From Paragordius varius (Eukaryota > Nematomorpha), in contig OZ176053.1 in the NCBI GenBank assembly GCA_964247055.1, positions 11,594,001-11,658,000 of the forward strand: a stretch of DNA of 64,000 nt, read 5' to 3'. Position numbers and translations under genes: made by a program. Below, piece after piece: positions 21,860-35,100 of this stretch. Each line of letters begins with the position of its first letter. Within the stretch, counting starts at the first letter, position 1. Below the pieces are notes generated by a model. It ran no database searches. It saw nothing but the letters and a program-made list of their open reading frames with translations, and had not been told where the DNA came from.

Positions 21860-23918
21860 TACAAAGGCATATAATTTTTTAACGCACTGATTTTGATATC
21901 GTTTTAACTGATTTAAGTATCTATGGAACACCATACTTTTTATATATTGTTTTCGCATAGTATTTAATCAAATTTATGACACATCATTCTGGATTTTCTA
22001 GATACTGCTAATGTATTTCATGTTTATTTACCGACACATATATTATGCTATAAATTGTATTAAGTGCAGCGTACAAATATTGAATTTTCTATTTTTCAGG
22101 TTAATGTTTGAGACTGACCTTTAAAACTCGTATTAGTTTGAATTTTTTTTATAGTGGCCATATTTATAATGAATTACTTTTGCTATATTCTAACTTGATT
22201 ATTCGCAGTTCCTTCATTCGCACTTTAAAATATGTTTTAAAAACACTTATATATATAACATGTCCTTGTTTATGATTCCAGAAATCAGTGTATCTCTGAC
22301 AAATTCATGGGACCATTAATGTTTATTTATGCAAGGAAATATGATAATTAATTATCCACCCTTATTTATACGTAATTTACCATTACCAAGATTTTATTAT
22401 TATTATGCCTTAAATTAATTAAATGTTTACTCATTTTTTGACTCGTCAGAATTTTAATGATGCTTGCTTAATTTTTTGGTTTAAAATTTAGACAAAAGGT
22501 AACTGATGCATTTATATATATATATATATCCGAATTATTTTTTTGCAAATTTAAGCATTGTCTCGATTGGATTTTTCCTATACCAGATATTTTTCTTTCA
22601 TCCCGATATAAGTTATCTTTAAGAGTAGAAATAAAAATATTAATTAAATTAGCATTTTATGGATTTAAAAGGTTGTAAGAAACATACTTTTCAAATTAAA
22701 TATTTTAAAATTCTTAAAAATATGCATTATTAAGAATATACAGAGCGACCTGTGCCGTTTAAATGTCCTTATTTCATTTATTAGCCAAATAGTTTTCGCT
22801 ATATAAGGGTTTCTATCAAACCAGTACTTGATATGAGCTCTGACAAACCGATTCGTATATAGTGTGAATATTCGGAACCCAATAAGTTTATTTTAATTTT
22901 AAGTTATTACAGATATCACATCCGCCCTCAAAAGATGTTTTTAAGCTCCATTCTAGAGTAAAAAAATGTGCCTATTCCTATCGGTATAATTCAGTTTTGA
23001 TATAAGGAAAAAAATCCGGGGTGTAAAAAATATCCTTATATATATATATATATAATTGTGATAAATGTATCAGAATTTTCTGGTGATTATGCGTGATGGT
23101 ACGAGGATAAAAAGTTATTAGCACTTTTGTTGTCCATATCGAAAATAGAAAAATTCGGTCATATTATGCTAAATAATATTGGGTCGTAGCAAAATACTCT
23201 TTCAAAAAAATCATCAAATAATATCTATATAATTACAAAGTATTAATTTTAGAAGATGGCTCTGATTGTTCGGACCCCTCTGAAATGGGTTAGGTTCCTT
23301 TAGATAAACCCAAATATTCAGATTGCGCGATATAAATTATCAATATATGGCTAAATTAAAAAAATATTTTTGATAGCCTTATCAAAAATTTTAATTTACC
23401 TTAATATATTATAAAATCACTCCTTCTCAATTAAATGATGCTAAAATATTTCTTAGAATTTTTAATAAACCATTTGTCAAATTTTATTTAATTTTATATA
23501 ATAAAAAATATTCGAATTCGAAGATGAACAAATATTTAAAGAGATAGAAATGTTCAGTGATCAAAATTTATGTTTTGCTTTTTACTATTTTCATTATAAT
23601 AATATAAAAAACGCCTCAACAAAATTTAGTTATAAATTAAATATTCATTTTTCCATATAAAATTTTCATAATCTAATTTCTCAGCATTTTTGCGTTTATT
23701 TTAAGTAAACTAGTCTATTTAGAATGAGATTTGTGGAGCGCACATAAATAAATTGTTTAAAAATTATGTTTGCATTTTAAATATAGTTTATGATATTTTA
23801 ATATTTTTTAAATGAATCATACATCTTTAACTAAATACTTAGACAGCTAATTTTAATATATTTGATAGAGTATTCCGATTGTATGATAAATTTATTTTTG
23901 CCATATCTCTATTGTTTT
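21860..23918. other. No recognised feature
   Basis: About 2 kb of AT-rich sequence with short TA runs near 22,512 and 23,036. Foldback-like blocks of the family at 1-2,592 may be present at 23,700-23,880. No gene is seen. Confidence 0.35.
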
Positions 23919-24497
23919 AACACTTGGATACAACACATTCATTTTAGTCCTTCGATTTAAATTGGTATATAGTTAAATACCCCAGGCCTGTTTAAAATTA
24001 AATTCATTAAAAAATATGGAAGGAATCGAAACCATGGCAAAATTTTGCACTTCTATAACATTAATAAACTGATTTATATATAAAAAATTTTATTCAAAAA
24101 TACTTGATATTACTTATTTTAAGCTAAAACCGAAAGGTAATTTTGTCAAAGTAACATGTGTGCAATGGTAAAATTGAAAAATATTACAAAATAAACCGAT
24201 TTTTCTATTTCTTTCAATGTTATATGTAATTTAAATAAAAAATTAGCTTTAATAATACACTTAAAATTAAATGAAGACGATATTTTGCAAAAGTTTTTTA
24301 AATAAAAATGGCGTCGAAGTAGTTTAACATGGAAATTTTTTTTAAACAAAATTTTATTTTGATATTTTGGCATATTTATATAATTTTATTAGGATAGAAG
24401 CAATTTAAATTGAGACCATTTCCTTCAGGTATTTTAAAAATTCTAATTCAAATTTAGTCTGGAGTATTTTGATACCCCAATTTGAATAAAAGTGTTA
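23919..24497 (+). mobile_element. MITE copy C
   Basis: Starts AACACTTGGATACAACACAT and ends CCCCAATTTGAATAAAAGTG-TT. Same family as copies A, B, D and E. It lies about 50 bp from the inverted copy D. Confidence 0.75.
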
Positions 24498-24544
24498 ATC
24501 TAACATTATTTAATTGTTTTGGATGGTAGGTTTTTTTTACATTT

Positions 24545-26216
24545 CGATTCAAATTTGGGTATCTTACCCCACACAATTAAAAACTACTGAAAGAAACGGT
24601 ACCAATTTAAATTTATGCCTCTATCCCATGAAAATTTATATAAATCAATTAAAATATCTAAATAAAATTTAGTTGCGGAAAAAATTCCGTATCAAACTAC
24701 CTGGATGCCATTTTTATTTCACATCATTTTTGGTAAATATCATATTTCATTTCTGCTAAAATTAAGTTTACTTTTTTATCAAAATCACATTTAACATAGA
24801 TATAAACAGAAATAGTGGTATATTTCGCATTATTTTTACATTTAGATTATGCACACATGTCATGTTGGCTAAAGTTTTACCTTTAGGTTTTGCCTCTGAA
24901 TAGGTAATATCAAGTATTTTTAATTAAATTTTTTATTATATATCGGTTCATTAATGTTATATAAGAGCAAACTTTTTCCATGGTCAATTTATTCCATATT
25001 AAATTATTTGATAAACAAGCCGGGGATGGATGGATGGATCTCTGTTGTCAAGGGGTCCCTTGGCATCCCGTCGTGACGGGGTTTAGGTGTTTGATCATTG
25101 CATTGAAGGATTTTTTTGTTTAACCAGTCCCCGGCTTTTATGTTTTTGGACTGTAGGTCTTGGGTAATGTTTTTGTCCCATGTTATTGCAGGACGACCAA
25201 CTCTGTTTTGTTTGTTTGGCTTAAGGTTTGTTATATTTTAAATCCAATTATCGTTATCTAATCTTTGAATGTGACCGTAATAGCCAAGTCTACGGATTTG
25301 AATATATTTTGAGATTGGTAGGATTTGTTTATCATGAGAGATTGTTCGCTTAAATGTATTTATCATTTTTTGTTCCATATTATCCAGCATATTTTCCTGT
25401 GTTTTACTTATTTGCCATTCGCAAGCATAAGTTATAGTGGGTCTAACGCCAATTAGGTATATTTTGTTTTTTGTTTTTGTAGATATGTGTTTATTGGTAA
25501 ATATGTATTTATATTGGTTGTATCTACCCCAACCAATTCTTTTGCGATTTTTGATGGCTTCAGATGAACCTCCTTGAGCGGAAATGGTATCACCAAGGTA
25601 GGTAAACTTTTGTACTTTTTGAATTTCGATGTCACCTATTTTAAGGTAGGTTTCAGCTTTTATGGGTGGAATATATTGTTTGGATAGAGTACATGGGGGG
25701 CATATATAATTATTATTATTCCATTTAATCCCGAACATGGTTTGTGTAACCAGTATTGACACTGGATGGAGTTTAGTCCTACATTTTTTAGGCATGCGCG
25801 GCATGGGTATTTGATTTGATCGGTCTTTTTGTCGCCTGTTATCATAACCTTAGTTTTTTGAATGTTGATTGTGAGACCATGTCGCTCAAGGCAGGTTTTC
25901 CAGAGTTTGAACTTTTGACTGAGTTCGTTTAGATTTTCTGACGTTAACAATAAATCATCAGCGTAGATGAGCTAAGGAAGACCAGTACGGATCTCATCAC
26001 TGATGGTGTCTATTATTATGGTGAATAGAAGGGGGCTAAGAACAGAACCTTGGTGTAGTCCTGTTGTGATGTGGAATGGAATTGTGTACCCGAAATGTGT
26101 GTTAACACAGGTTTTACTGTTATCATATAATAACTTTATTGCATCTATGCGGGGGTATCTAATTACCCCAATATGAAGCTAAGGATTAAAATGAATGCGC
26201 TGTATCTAAGTGTTAA
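24545..26216 (-). mobile_element. MITE copy D, split by a LINE fragment
   Basis: Left part 24,545-25,020 (CGATTCAAATTTGGGTA... in reverse orientation) and right part 26,156-26,216 (GGTATCTAATTACCCC ... AAGTGTTAA) are the two ends of one MITE. Between them sits a 5'-truncated LINE, so the LINE is the younger insertion. Confidence 0.75.
25021..26155 (-). mobile_element. 5'-truncated LINE with RT core and Cys-His motif
   Basis: Minus strand, reading from 26,155. It has RT blocks GLHQGSVLSPLLFTIIIDTI and LIYADDLLLTSENLNELSQK (YADD catalytic box). Then come a Cys-rich CRACLKNVGLNSIQCQ...HKPCSG motif and the post-RT segment IEIQKVQKFTYLGDTISAQG with RRLGYYGHIQRLDND. A stop and frame changes break the chain. 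The 3' end is a short (ATCC)n repeat at about 25,025-25,040. It is 5'-truncated and inserted into MITE D. Confidence 0.85.
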
Positions 26217-26224
26217 TCAATATG

Positions 26225-26345
26225 TAAATAAAACTCCACCAGAGATTGCTATTTTTAGTCTTAATGTTGAGTTGTGTCAAGTTTACGTTGGTTTCTTTTA
26301 GTATATTATCCATCCATCTTATTGTTCTTCGACCATTCGCAACAA
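26225..26345 (-). mobile_element. LINE C-terminal scrap
   Basis: The minus strand reads KVGFVANGRRTIRWMDNILK followed by ETNVNLTQLNIKTKN. This is the GRR-RWMDNI tail typical of LINE polyprotein C-termini. Only about 40 codons remain. Confidence 0.6.
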
Positions 26346-26510
26346 ATCCTACTTTGGACACATGAAATTATCATTGGAAAGGTCCTTGATGTTAAGAAAG
26401 CTTGTTGCAAAAATATTAATAATAAATAATATAAAATACCTGTTGAAAATACGATTTTGATTAAAATAGCTCATTAAATGTACCTTTTTTTATAAATTCA
26501 ATCATTAAAG

Positions 26511-27645
26511 CAGTGGTACTCACCAAAAAAAATAAGACGGTCCAAATAAATTTTTTTTTCGAAGGCCATGAACGTTATAATAGCAACTATTCCATAACAC
26601 ATATGCACATATTCATACTCTACAGCACTCATTTTTTTGCGGATGGCATGTAAATCCAGCTAAGATTCGTTTTGCACCCTTTAGTTTAAAATATTTTGAT
26701 CAAAATTTTTTGACAAATTTGGTTTCGCCTCATGACAGGCCAATCTTAATACGTCTTCCATATGATCATCAGTTAAGCGATTTCTGTGCTCCGACAATAG
26801 CTTCGCCCTTTTTTGAATTACCGTGTACGGGCAACCCCGTGTAAATAACGGGTGAAAAATCGTGTCTTTGAGGCAATTACCGGAAAACGTGCTGGTCGAT
26901 TTCAAATATGATTTTTTTACTAGTTTCGATTGCGCCGAACATAGTCGGCTTACTTTTTAATTTAGGCTCTCTTTTTACCCGCTCCCCCCGTAAAATGCCA
27001 TTTTTTTCAAAAAACTAAATAAATTTTTGCCCAGGGTATGAGAACGTTAAAATTTTATGAAGATTCCAGGTATTCCCTGTTAAAAGGCAAATTTTAGTCC
27101 TGCGTTTCATTTCTGGGGAATTTGTATAATATTATTCTTTCCTTTAAAAGGGGACCACATATGATTTATTTTTATATCCCTTGATCCCAGCGGTGTGAAC
27201 ACAATTTGAAAATAGAACTTTTAACCATGATTCGTAAAACGAAGATCCTAAAATAAATACAATGATATTGGAATCTTTAATAAGGTACAGTTTAAATATG
27301 GTCAATTTCGAGTAAACATTATAGAGCCTAAGCAAAAACCCGTAAAAAAATAATTAATGTTTTTTATTATTTTTTTATCTCCATTAACTCTATATTTTGC
27401 AAATTATTAAGAATAATTATCGGTGAGATATAAATTTTCTATAAATCAGAAAATGTTATAGGAATTTAGAAAAAATGTAGATTGATTTTTGTCATTCTAA
27501 AAACCGAAATAATTCTGATAGATAATATCAACAAATATCCAAGTGTTACTTCGAAGAAACTATTATTTTTCTTTTATATTTGTCGGGGTCGTTAAATAAC
27601 TCGCAATCAATGGGGTAGAGAACTACAAAAGTTTAAAAAGCCCTG
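26511..27645 (-). mobile_element. hAT element remnant (Charlie-like termini)
   Basis: Left end CAGTGGTACTCACC and right end TTTAAAAAGCCCTG resemble the CAGTGGTTCTCAACC-type inverted termini of hAT elements. On the minus strand, 26,681-26,905 encodes a C-terminal hAT transposase piece with HRNRLTDDHMEDVLRLACHE, which is the usual end of GTF2IRD2/ZBED5-like transposases. The remaining coding region is lost. I could not confirm an 8-bp target duplication. Confidence 0.65.
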
Positions 27646-27689
27646 GTTTAGATAATTTAGTTATGTTTTTACAATTTGTGATTAAATTC

Positions 27690-28030
27690 TAAAATTGGGA
27701 CATCACCAAAACACGATTGAAACGAGCTGATATTAAATAATATAAGTCTAGTTTTTGTTAGTAAAATGTAGCCTGAAAGTTTTTTAAAGTTATTAATTTC
27801 TTTTCTAACCATAATATATATTTGCCTTTTGCAATGATAATAACAATTATAGAAAAAAATGCCGGCACAAAAGTTTGAGATTAGGATTTATCTACATTTT
27901 TATATTATTTGAAAAAAATTTTTTTGTTTGATGCGCCTAAAAGACCAAAGAAAGTATTTCAATCTCGCCTTAAAAGCTTAAATATTTAAGATAATAAAAT
28001 TAGAAATCGCTCTGGAACTACAAAAGGTAA
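27690..28030. repeat. Inverted copy of the 19.2-kb repeat
   Basis: Contains AACACGATTGAAACGAGCTG, a TTTTTGTTAGTAAAATG block and GCACAAAAGTTTGAGAT. These are the reverse complement of blocks in the repeat pair at 19,190-19,990. Confidence 0.5.
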
Positions 28031-28635
28031 TCGAGTGTTAAAGTAAACTAGCCTATTTTACAAGAGTGAAAAAATTTGGAACTTTTGGACCCCACGTGTA
28101 ATTTTAAAATGTTTTGTATTTTATTGGTTAATAATATATATTATGATATTTTTTGGAGAGAAGCACTTAGTTTTAACCAAAAATATTTTGTTATAAATAT
28201 ATGCACAAATTTCATTATTTTCTAATACGGAGCATATACTACAAAATTTTAATAATATGTAAGAGTCAATAACTGACATTTTGCCATCATAATAGTTATC
28301 AACAAGGTTTTTTTATGGACACTTATGATACAGTAGGACAGGTTAATATAATTAAATTTTAATCAAAACAACTTATATATCCATAGTTTATATTTCATGG
28401 GTGATTTCCCGAAAAATAATAATAACTGTTAATTATATAATTTGCAACAATTTATTATTAAAATCATTTATTCGACATCTAATTTTTTTAATTCATCGTA
28501 AATAACTTTTTATCTTGAAATGACTGTTTAAAACATATAATGTTAATCTGTTAAAATTATATCCTTTTACAGTTTATTGCTGCCAATTATTAATTTGATT
28601 AGGCTCTCTAATATTAGTAATCAATTAAACTTTTT

Positions 28636-29142
28636 AACACTTGGATACAACACATTCATCTAAGTCCTTCGATTTGAATTGGGGTAGTTGGATACCCCAG
28701 CCTGTTTAATAATTAATATTAAATAAATATGGAAGGAATAGAATTGGCAAAATTTTGCTATTAAAAAACCGGAATATATAGAAAAACTTTATTCGTAAAC
28801 GACAAGTTTTTAATCAACGTGACATGTGTACATTGGCCAAATTGAAAAATAATACATAAAATACTTTTTCTCTTTCTATCAATGGTATATGTGTTCAATT
28901 TATTAGCATTTATTATACCTTTAATAATAAATAAACACAATATTATGCCAAATTTTGCAAAATAAAAATGGCGTCTAAGAAGTTTGATATAGAACTTTTT
29001 TCAAAACAAAATTTTTATTTCAATATTTGAGTTTATTAGATAAAAGCAACAATATTAATTGGGACCGTTTTCCTCTGTAGTTTTTTAAAGGTATTGAATA
29101 TTTGTCTGGGGTATTTAGATACCCCAATTTGGAACGAAGTGT
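28636..29142 (+). mobile_element. MITE copy E just upstream of ATP7
   Basis: Starts AACACTTGGATACAACACAT and ends ACCCCAATTTGGAACGAAGT-GTT. It ends only 51 bp before the proposed ATP7 start codon, so the 5' untranslated region and any proximal promoter elements lie within or beside it. Confidence 0.75.
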
Positions 29143-29193
29143 TGGTTTCACATTGCACAATGCGTTAATTTCACATGTAAAATCAATCGGAGT

Positions 29194-32100
29194 ATGGATT
29201 TAAAATGCAATATAATAATAGAGGGAATGACTTGCGCCTCTTGTGTAAATTCAATCGAATCTCATCTTAAAAAATTAAATGGTTTTGGTTTTATCATAAT
29301 TTTAGGCATTAAATCCGTAAAGATATCATTGATGATGGGAAAGGCAGAAATTATTTTCAAAAACTCCGATAATTCTCGATTAACGCCCAAATATGTAGCT
29401 GATTATATAACCGATATGGGTTATTTGGCTAAAGTCGCTCCTGAAACTAATTATAATATAAATACTTCGAATTCCGAACGCATGCAAATTGAAATTTTAA
29501 TATATGGAATGACATGTTCATCCTGTGTTAACCAAATTGAATCAACCGCTATGAAGCTTCCTGGAGTGGAAAAAGCTACTATTGCTTTAAGCACAAATAA
29601 GGGAATTTTTCTAATCGACACTGCAGTGACAAACCCTGAAAAAATAATAATGTCTTTGGATGTAATTTTATTATTTTAATTTATTTATTTTAATAAACTT
29701 TGCGTATAATTCATTTAAGCAATACAAATTTTTTTGTAAAATTATATTTATTCGTTTTAGGAAGCAGGTTGGAAATGTGAACTCATTCAAACAAAAAATG
29801 TATGGATAACTTTATTAAATTATAGATTAATCACACAAAAAATATTAAATCCTTGAGCGTCCCTAAAACTTCGAAAAGACCCAAAACATATCGGTAATTT
29901 TCCAACTAGCAATCGTTGTGCCAATTTATTATAAAAAACTTTTGAAATAATCACGTAAAATTGTAAATTATGCTCATGTTTTTATTTACAAATAACATTT
30001 TATGGTAATTATTGAATGGTGACCGTGAATAATTCATTTTTTTAGCGTTTATAATAATTCTTTTTTTTTACTTTTTTTAACATTTGTAGCAATACATCAT
30101 TGCAAATAGCTCAACACGAAACCGCCGTTTGGAAACGTTCCTTTTTAATTTCGTTAGCTTTTGGACTTCCTGTCATAATTGTTATGTTTGTGGGCATGAT
30201 TAAAGAGGGCGGTCATACTCATCACATGAACAGTAATTTGCACATTAAAGCCATTTTGCCTGGCCTTAGTTTGGATAATTTGTTGCTTTTTGTCTTTTGT
30301 ACACCAGTGCAAGTAATTTTATTAGAAATATTTAACTTTTTTATTATTAGTAGTAGTGTTAAACTATTTAAAAAAAAGTTATAAAATATATGTTTTTCCG
30401 CTTTATGTAAATTATTTTTGTTTAATTTTTTAAAATGCGGAAGGAAATCTGCCCCAAATTATAGAAGTTTGTTATATGACAATTAATATACATTAAAGGA
30501 TTTACATATAAAATACACTCTACAGCACATTTTTCTGCCAGTCTGGTTTTTTGCATTCTCTTATCTAACAGTAAATCTGAATTAAAAATTATGATTCTAC
30601 CAAAGAATTTTTTATAATTAGATTTTTTTGTTTATGCGCTCTCTTTATCAAAATAATAATAATTGTACACAACAAATTCCCATTAATATAACATTCTAAA
30701 GTGTAAAAACTCTATAAAAAGCTCTCTAATAAGTTTTACATAATAGTTAATATTTGAAATAGGAAGCGACAAACCCGCGAAGCGGGATCGTTTTTTTCAA
30801 TTATATTATAGAAAGTGGACGTAAATAGCTGAAACTTTATGTAGATGGCAATAAAAATCAATATAACACAAAATAGTTTTTATGATTAAAACATATGTTT
30901 ATTTATTACTTTTATGTTATTAAAAACAGCCATTTTTAATCTCAAAAATTACCATCTCATCATAATAATTGTTTTCTTTCGAAGGCTTATAATTTAAAAT
31001 TTTAAGGCTTGATATGAAGTAATAGGTTTTCTTGATTTTTATAACTATTTTGAATAAATTTACAGTTTACTATGCATTTTAGTAACCATTAGGGATAATA
31101 ATTTTAATAATGAGTTTTATTACAACTTAGAGCTTTTTCAAAGATTTTTATTAAATTTTATACTAATGTAACCCTAATAATTATATCAATATTGCATGTT
31201 CGAATTGATTTGTCTGTGAAAATTTTTGATTTATTTATGAGTTGAGAATTTTGACCATATAAATACATTTAAATTTTACAACAGATTAATTTAAATGACC
31301 ATTCGAAAGATTCAGTAGTTTGCGCTCTTTCGAATGTGATACTTGGATATATATATTTAAAACTGTTTATTTTAAAAATTTCGAGTTTGATGTTAAATTG
31401 TTCATTGAAGTTGTCCCAAAAGGAACGTCTCTTGTAGTTGTTCATAACGCTCTATTATGAGTGTCTACAACTAATTGTGTTTAGTTGTTTTCAGCTAGTT
31501 TTATGGGGTCTGTCCGCTTTAGGTGTGGTGTCCACTTTGTAATGTAGCATGTGGATTTTAGTATGTGGGGCGGATTTCTAGGATATATGTGACCTTACAT
31601 CCTAACCTACCCATTTGGATGATATCGGCTATTGATTTTATTTTTAGCACAGTGTGGGAGTCATGGTTCGTTGTGTAATTATTAAACTTCTTGTTTGGGA
31701 TCGTTCAAATATATTGTGTTTAAAAGTTTGCGTTCTGATTGAAGTAATATAGCGTTGAGCGTGTTTGTCAGAACCCAATGTTTCCGATCCGTATTTTAAC
31801 ACCAGTTGAATCGCTTTGGGTAAAAATATGGTATATTGCGAGCTTAATATATCTGTTTAATAGAATAGTTTTCGACGACTGCAATTTTTTCAGAACTGAG
31901 CTATGCGATGCTTGACAATTTCTTAGAGTCCTCCACCTGCTTATACCTTATCTCCCAAATAAACAAAGTCAAGTGTCTCAATCCCAAACTTCCAAACTTG
32001 TTGAGATAACGTAATTAGGAATCGGATCTCTCAGCCTTTTTGGCTTATAAAATTTAGGTAATTTACTGGGAGGGTTAAGAGGTTAGTACATTTTTTATGT

Positions 32101-35100
32101 AACCAACATTTGCATTGGGAGCATTTAATCGAATTGCTTTTAAGCTATTTGCTTGCCGCATTTCAGATTTAATGTTAAATCTGGGCCAAAATTTTTAGAT
32201 AAACCTTTATAAAAACTCTTACAACAATTTTCAGATATACTATTTTTAACGTTAATGAAATAAATTATAAATTCATAAAGGCACTTAAAAAGTCGAAATT
32301 TGTGTAAAAATATGCTCGCTTTTCACTAATTATAGCCAGTTATCATATTCAGTAAAGAGCATTGTTATTGGCTCAAAATATCTTTGCTTTTTCTTGCAGT
32401 ACCGTATACGCGCTATCTGGTATACCATTTTTCATGTAAAAACATTTTTACAACCAAAGGCAACATTTTTCAACCTAACTCAACATTTTTACAACCGAAC
32501 GCAACATTTTTTCACATAACAACATTTTTTTCAGGTAAAAACAACTATTTTTTTTTAAAATTAATACTTTATGACAATTTAATTATTAGGTATTTATTTA
32601 ATTTTAATTTAATATAATAAAATTTTAGCGTTGAATTATGATTTATTGTTTCATCAATATTTTAGAGTAAATTGATTGATTTCAAACATTTTAATTTTGC
32701 CCATAAATTGCATTATTTATTTATATTGATTATTTTTTCTTTATAACTTTAAAATCGCCATAATCAATTTATACAATTTGCACTTCAAGAGTGTCCTAGA
32801 ACATTTAAAATTGGTCTTTAAATACTTCAAGCCTTTAATAGTTTAATTTTGATTCTAACTTTTAATAAAACAATAAAGTATTTATCTATCCTATCATTTT
32901 AAACCTATTCTCTCTATAACCTAAACTTTTAAATGAATACCAATTTTTTTAGAGAACCATATATCCTTATTTTTTTCTATAATTTTTTTTAATTATATTT
33001 AAAAATATCTAGGTTTTGTGGGTTATTGATTGTAATATTTAGTTTAAAACATTAATATGTTTATAATATTGTTAAATTAAAGAAAATTACAAACAAATAA
33101 AGTTGTTTTACTATGAAAATGTTAATTTAAAAATAATAAATAAAGATATTAGTTGAAATTAAAAAAATGTACATAAAAAATAACGGTTTTATGCAAACTG
33201 CAAAAAATGTAAGGACCAACTTTAAGGACATCTTTAAATCTTTAAAGATACTCTTGAAGCGCAAATTGTATAGATTGATTAGGTGAAACTAAAAAAAAAT
33301 ACTATAAATAAATTATGCAATTTATGGGCAAACTAAAATTTTAAAAATTAATCAATTTGCCATCAAATATTGATGATAAAACAATAAAAAGCATATTTCA
33401 ACGCCAAAATTTTATTATTAGTTAATAAAAATACTTAATTAAATTGTCATGAAATAAAAATATTCTTACTGGTTTTTGCTTGTAAAAATGTTATGTTGCC
33501 TTTGGATGAAAAAAAGTTGTCTTTGGTTGAAAAAAATGCTGTTTTTGTAAAATATTGCGCTTGCTTGAAAAAATGATATATATTAAAAAGAAAAATTAGC
33601 AATGTATTATTACTTATATTGAATTAATAATATCCAATTCATCAATCAAAAATTTTATACATTTCACATGAAACATTAATAAACTTATCTCATATTCTAA
33701 TTTATCTTTTATCAACGTGTTGTTCTTTTCAGTTTTATGGGGCCAAACATTTCTACAAACAAGCCTACAATGCCTACAAAAATGGTCGTAAAAATTTAAA
33801 TATGGATACTTTAGTTGTGCTTGCAACAACCATTGCATACGTTTATTCAATAATGGTCACCCTCATATCTATGGCGGTTTCTGGCTTTAGGGTCAAACAT
33901 AGGTTAGTATTTATTTTCAAGGTAAATTACAAAATCATCATTTGTTTAGATTAGGCGATTAAAAGGTTTATTACCTTATATTTTATAAGGGTTTTTAACA
34001 ATAAAAAACTGATAACATAATGTGTTTTTGCACTTTTAGATATTATAAAAAATTGAAATATTCTGATTGACCATTGAAGTCATTTATAGAGAGACACACT
34101 TGGCAATACCTAGTTTTAGTTTTTTTTGTACATAGATTGCATGGTGACAAAAAAAGTGACAGCATATATTTAACGACATTTTTTGATACACCACCCATGC
34201 TTATAATTTTTGTAACGTTGGGCCGATGGCTAGAATGTATGGCTAAGGGGAGAACATCACAAGCCCTAACCAAACTCGTCTCATTGCAACCACAAGAGGC
34301 CACTCTATTACACTTTGAAAATGTAAATTATTAAAATTAATTAATTATATGAGTTTATGATATACATATATTATTTGTATTTAATCCCATTTTGTTTTTC
34401 CTGTGTTAAAATTTTAGGTACTATAACACTAGACAACAAATTTTTCTGCCATTCGAGTTTTTTGCATTTTTTGATATTTAATATCATTTTAACAGTAAAT
34501 CTGAAATAAAAATTATAACTCGTTAGAAGAATTTTGTATAATTTGATTTTTTGATTATGCGCCCTCTTTATCAAAATTTTACTAAAAAATGTTTTTCTTT
34601 GAAAATATACAAGTAATGCCCATTTGTAATATATCATTCGAAAGAATATTAAAAACTCTATAAAATGTATAATATGTATTACATCGACAGTTAATATTGG
34701 ACACAAAGAGCAACAAACGCGCGAAGCGAGAGCATTTTTTTTAATTATTATATTTTTAAAACTAATGGATGAAAATAGCTCAAACTTTGTATAAATGGAG
34801 ATGAATGTCCAAAAAAGATAACACAAGAAAGTTTTTTTTGATTAAAACATTTTTTATTGCTTTTATGTCACTCAAAACAGCCATTTTTAAGTTTTTTGTT
34901 TTTTAAAAATTACCATCTCATCAATATTAATTTATTTACTTTACAAGGCTGATAATTTCGAAAATTTATAGATAAAAACAAAGTTCAATGTATTTTTAAT
35001 CTTTCATAGCCATTATGTAAAATTTACAGTTATAACTATGGATTTTAGTATCCACTAGGTAAAATATTTATGATAATAATAATTTTTATTAAAAAAGCAA

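Noticed and set aside
34371-34826. 151-codon minus-strand ORF
   Set aside because: It spans one end of the TIR transposon at 34,426-35,538, has low-complexity Phe/Lys/Ile-rich composition and is not kept in the sister copy at 30,520.
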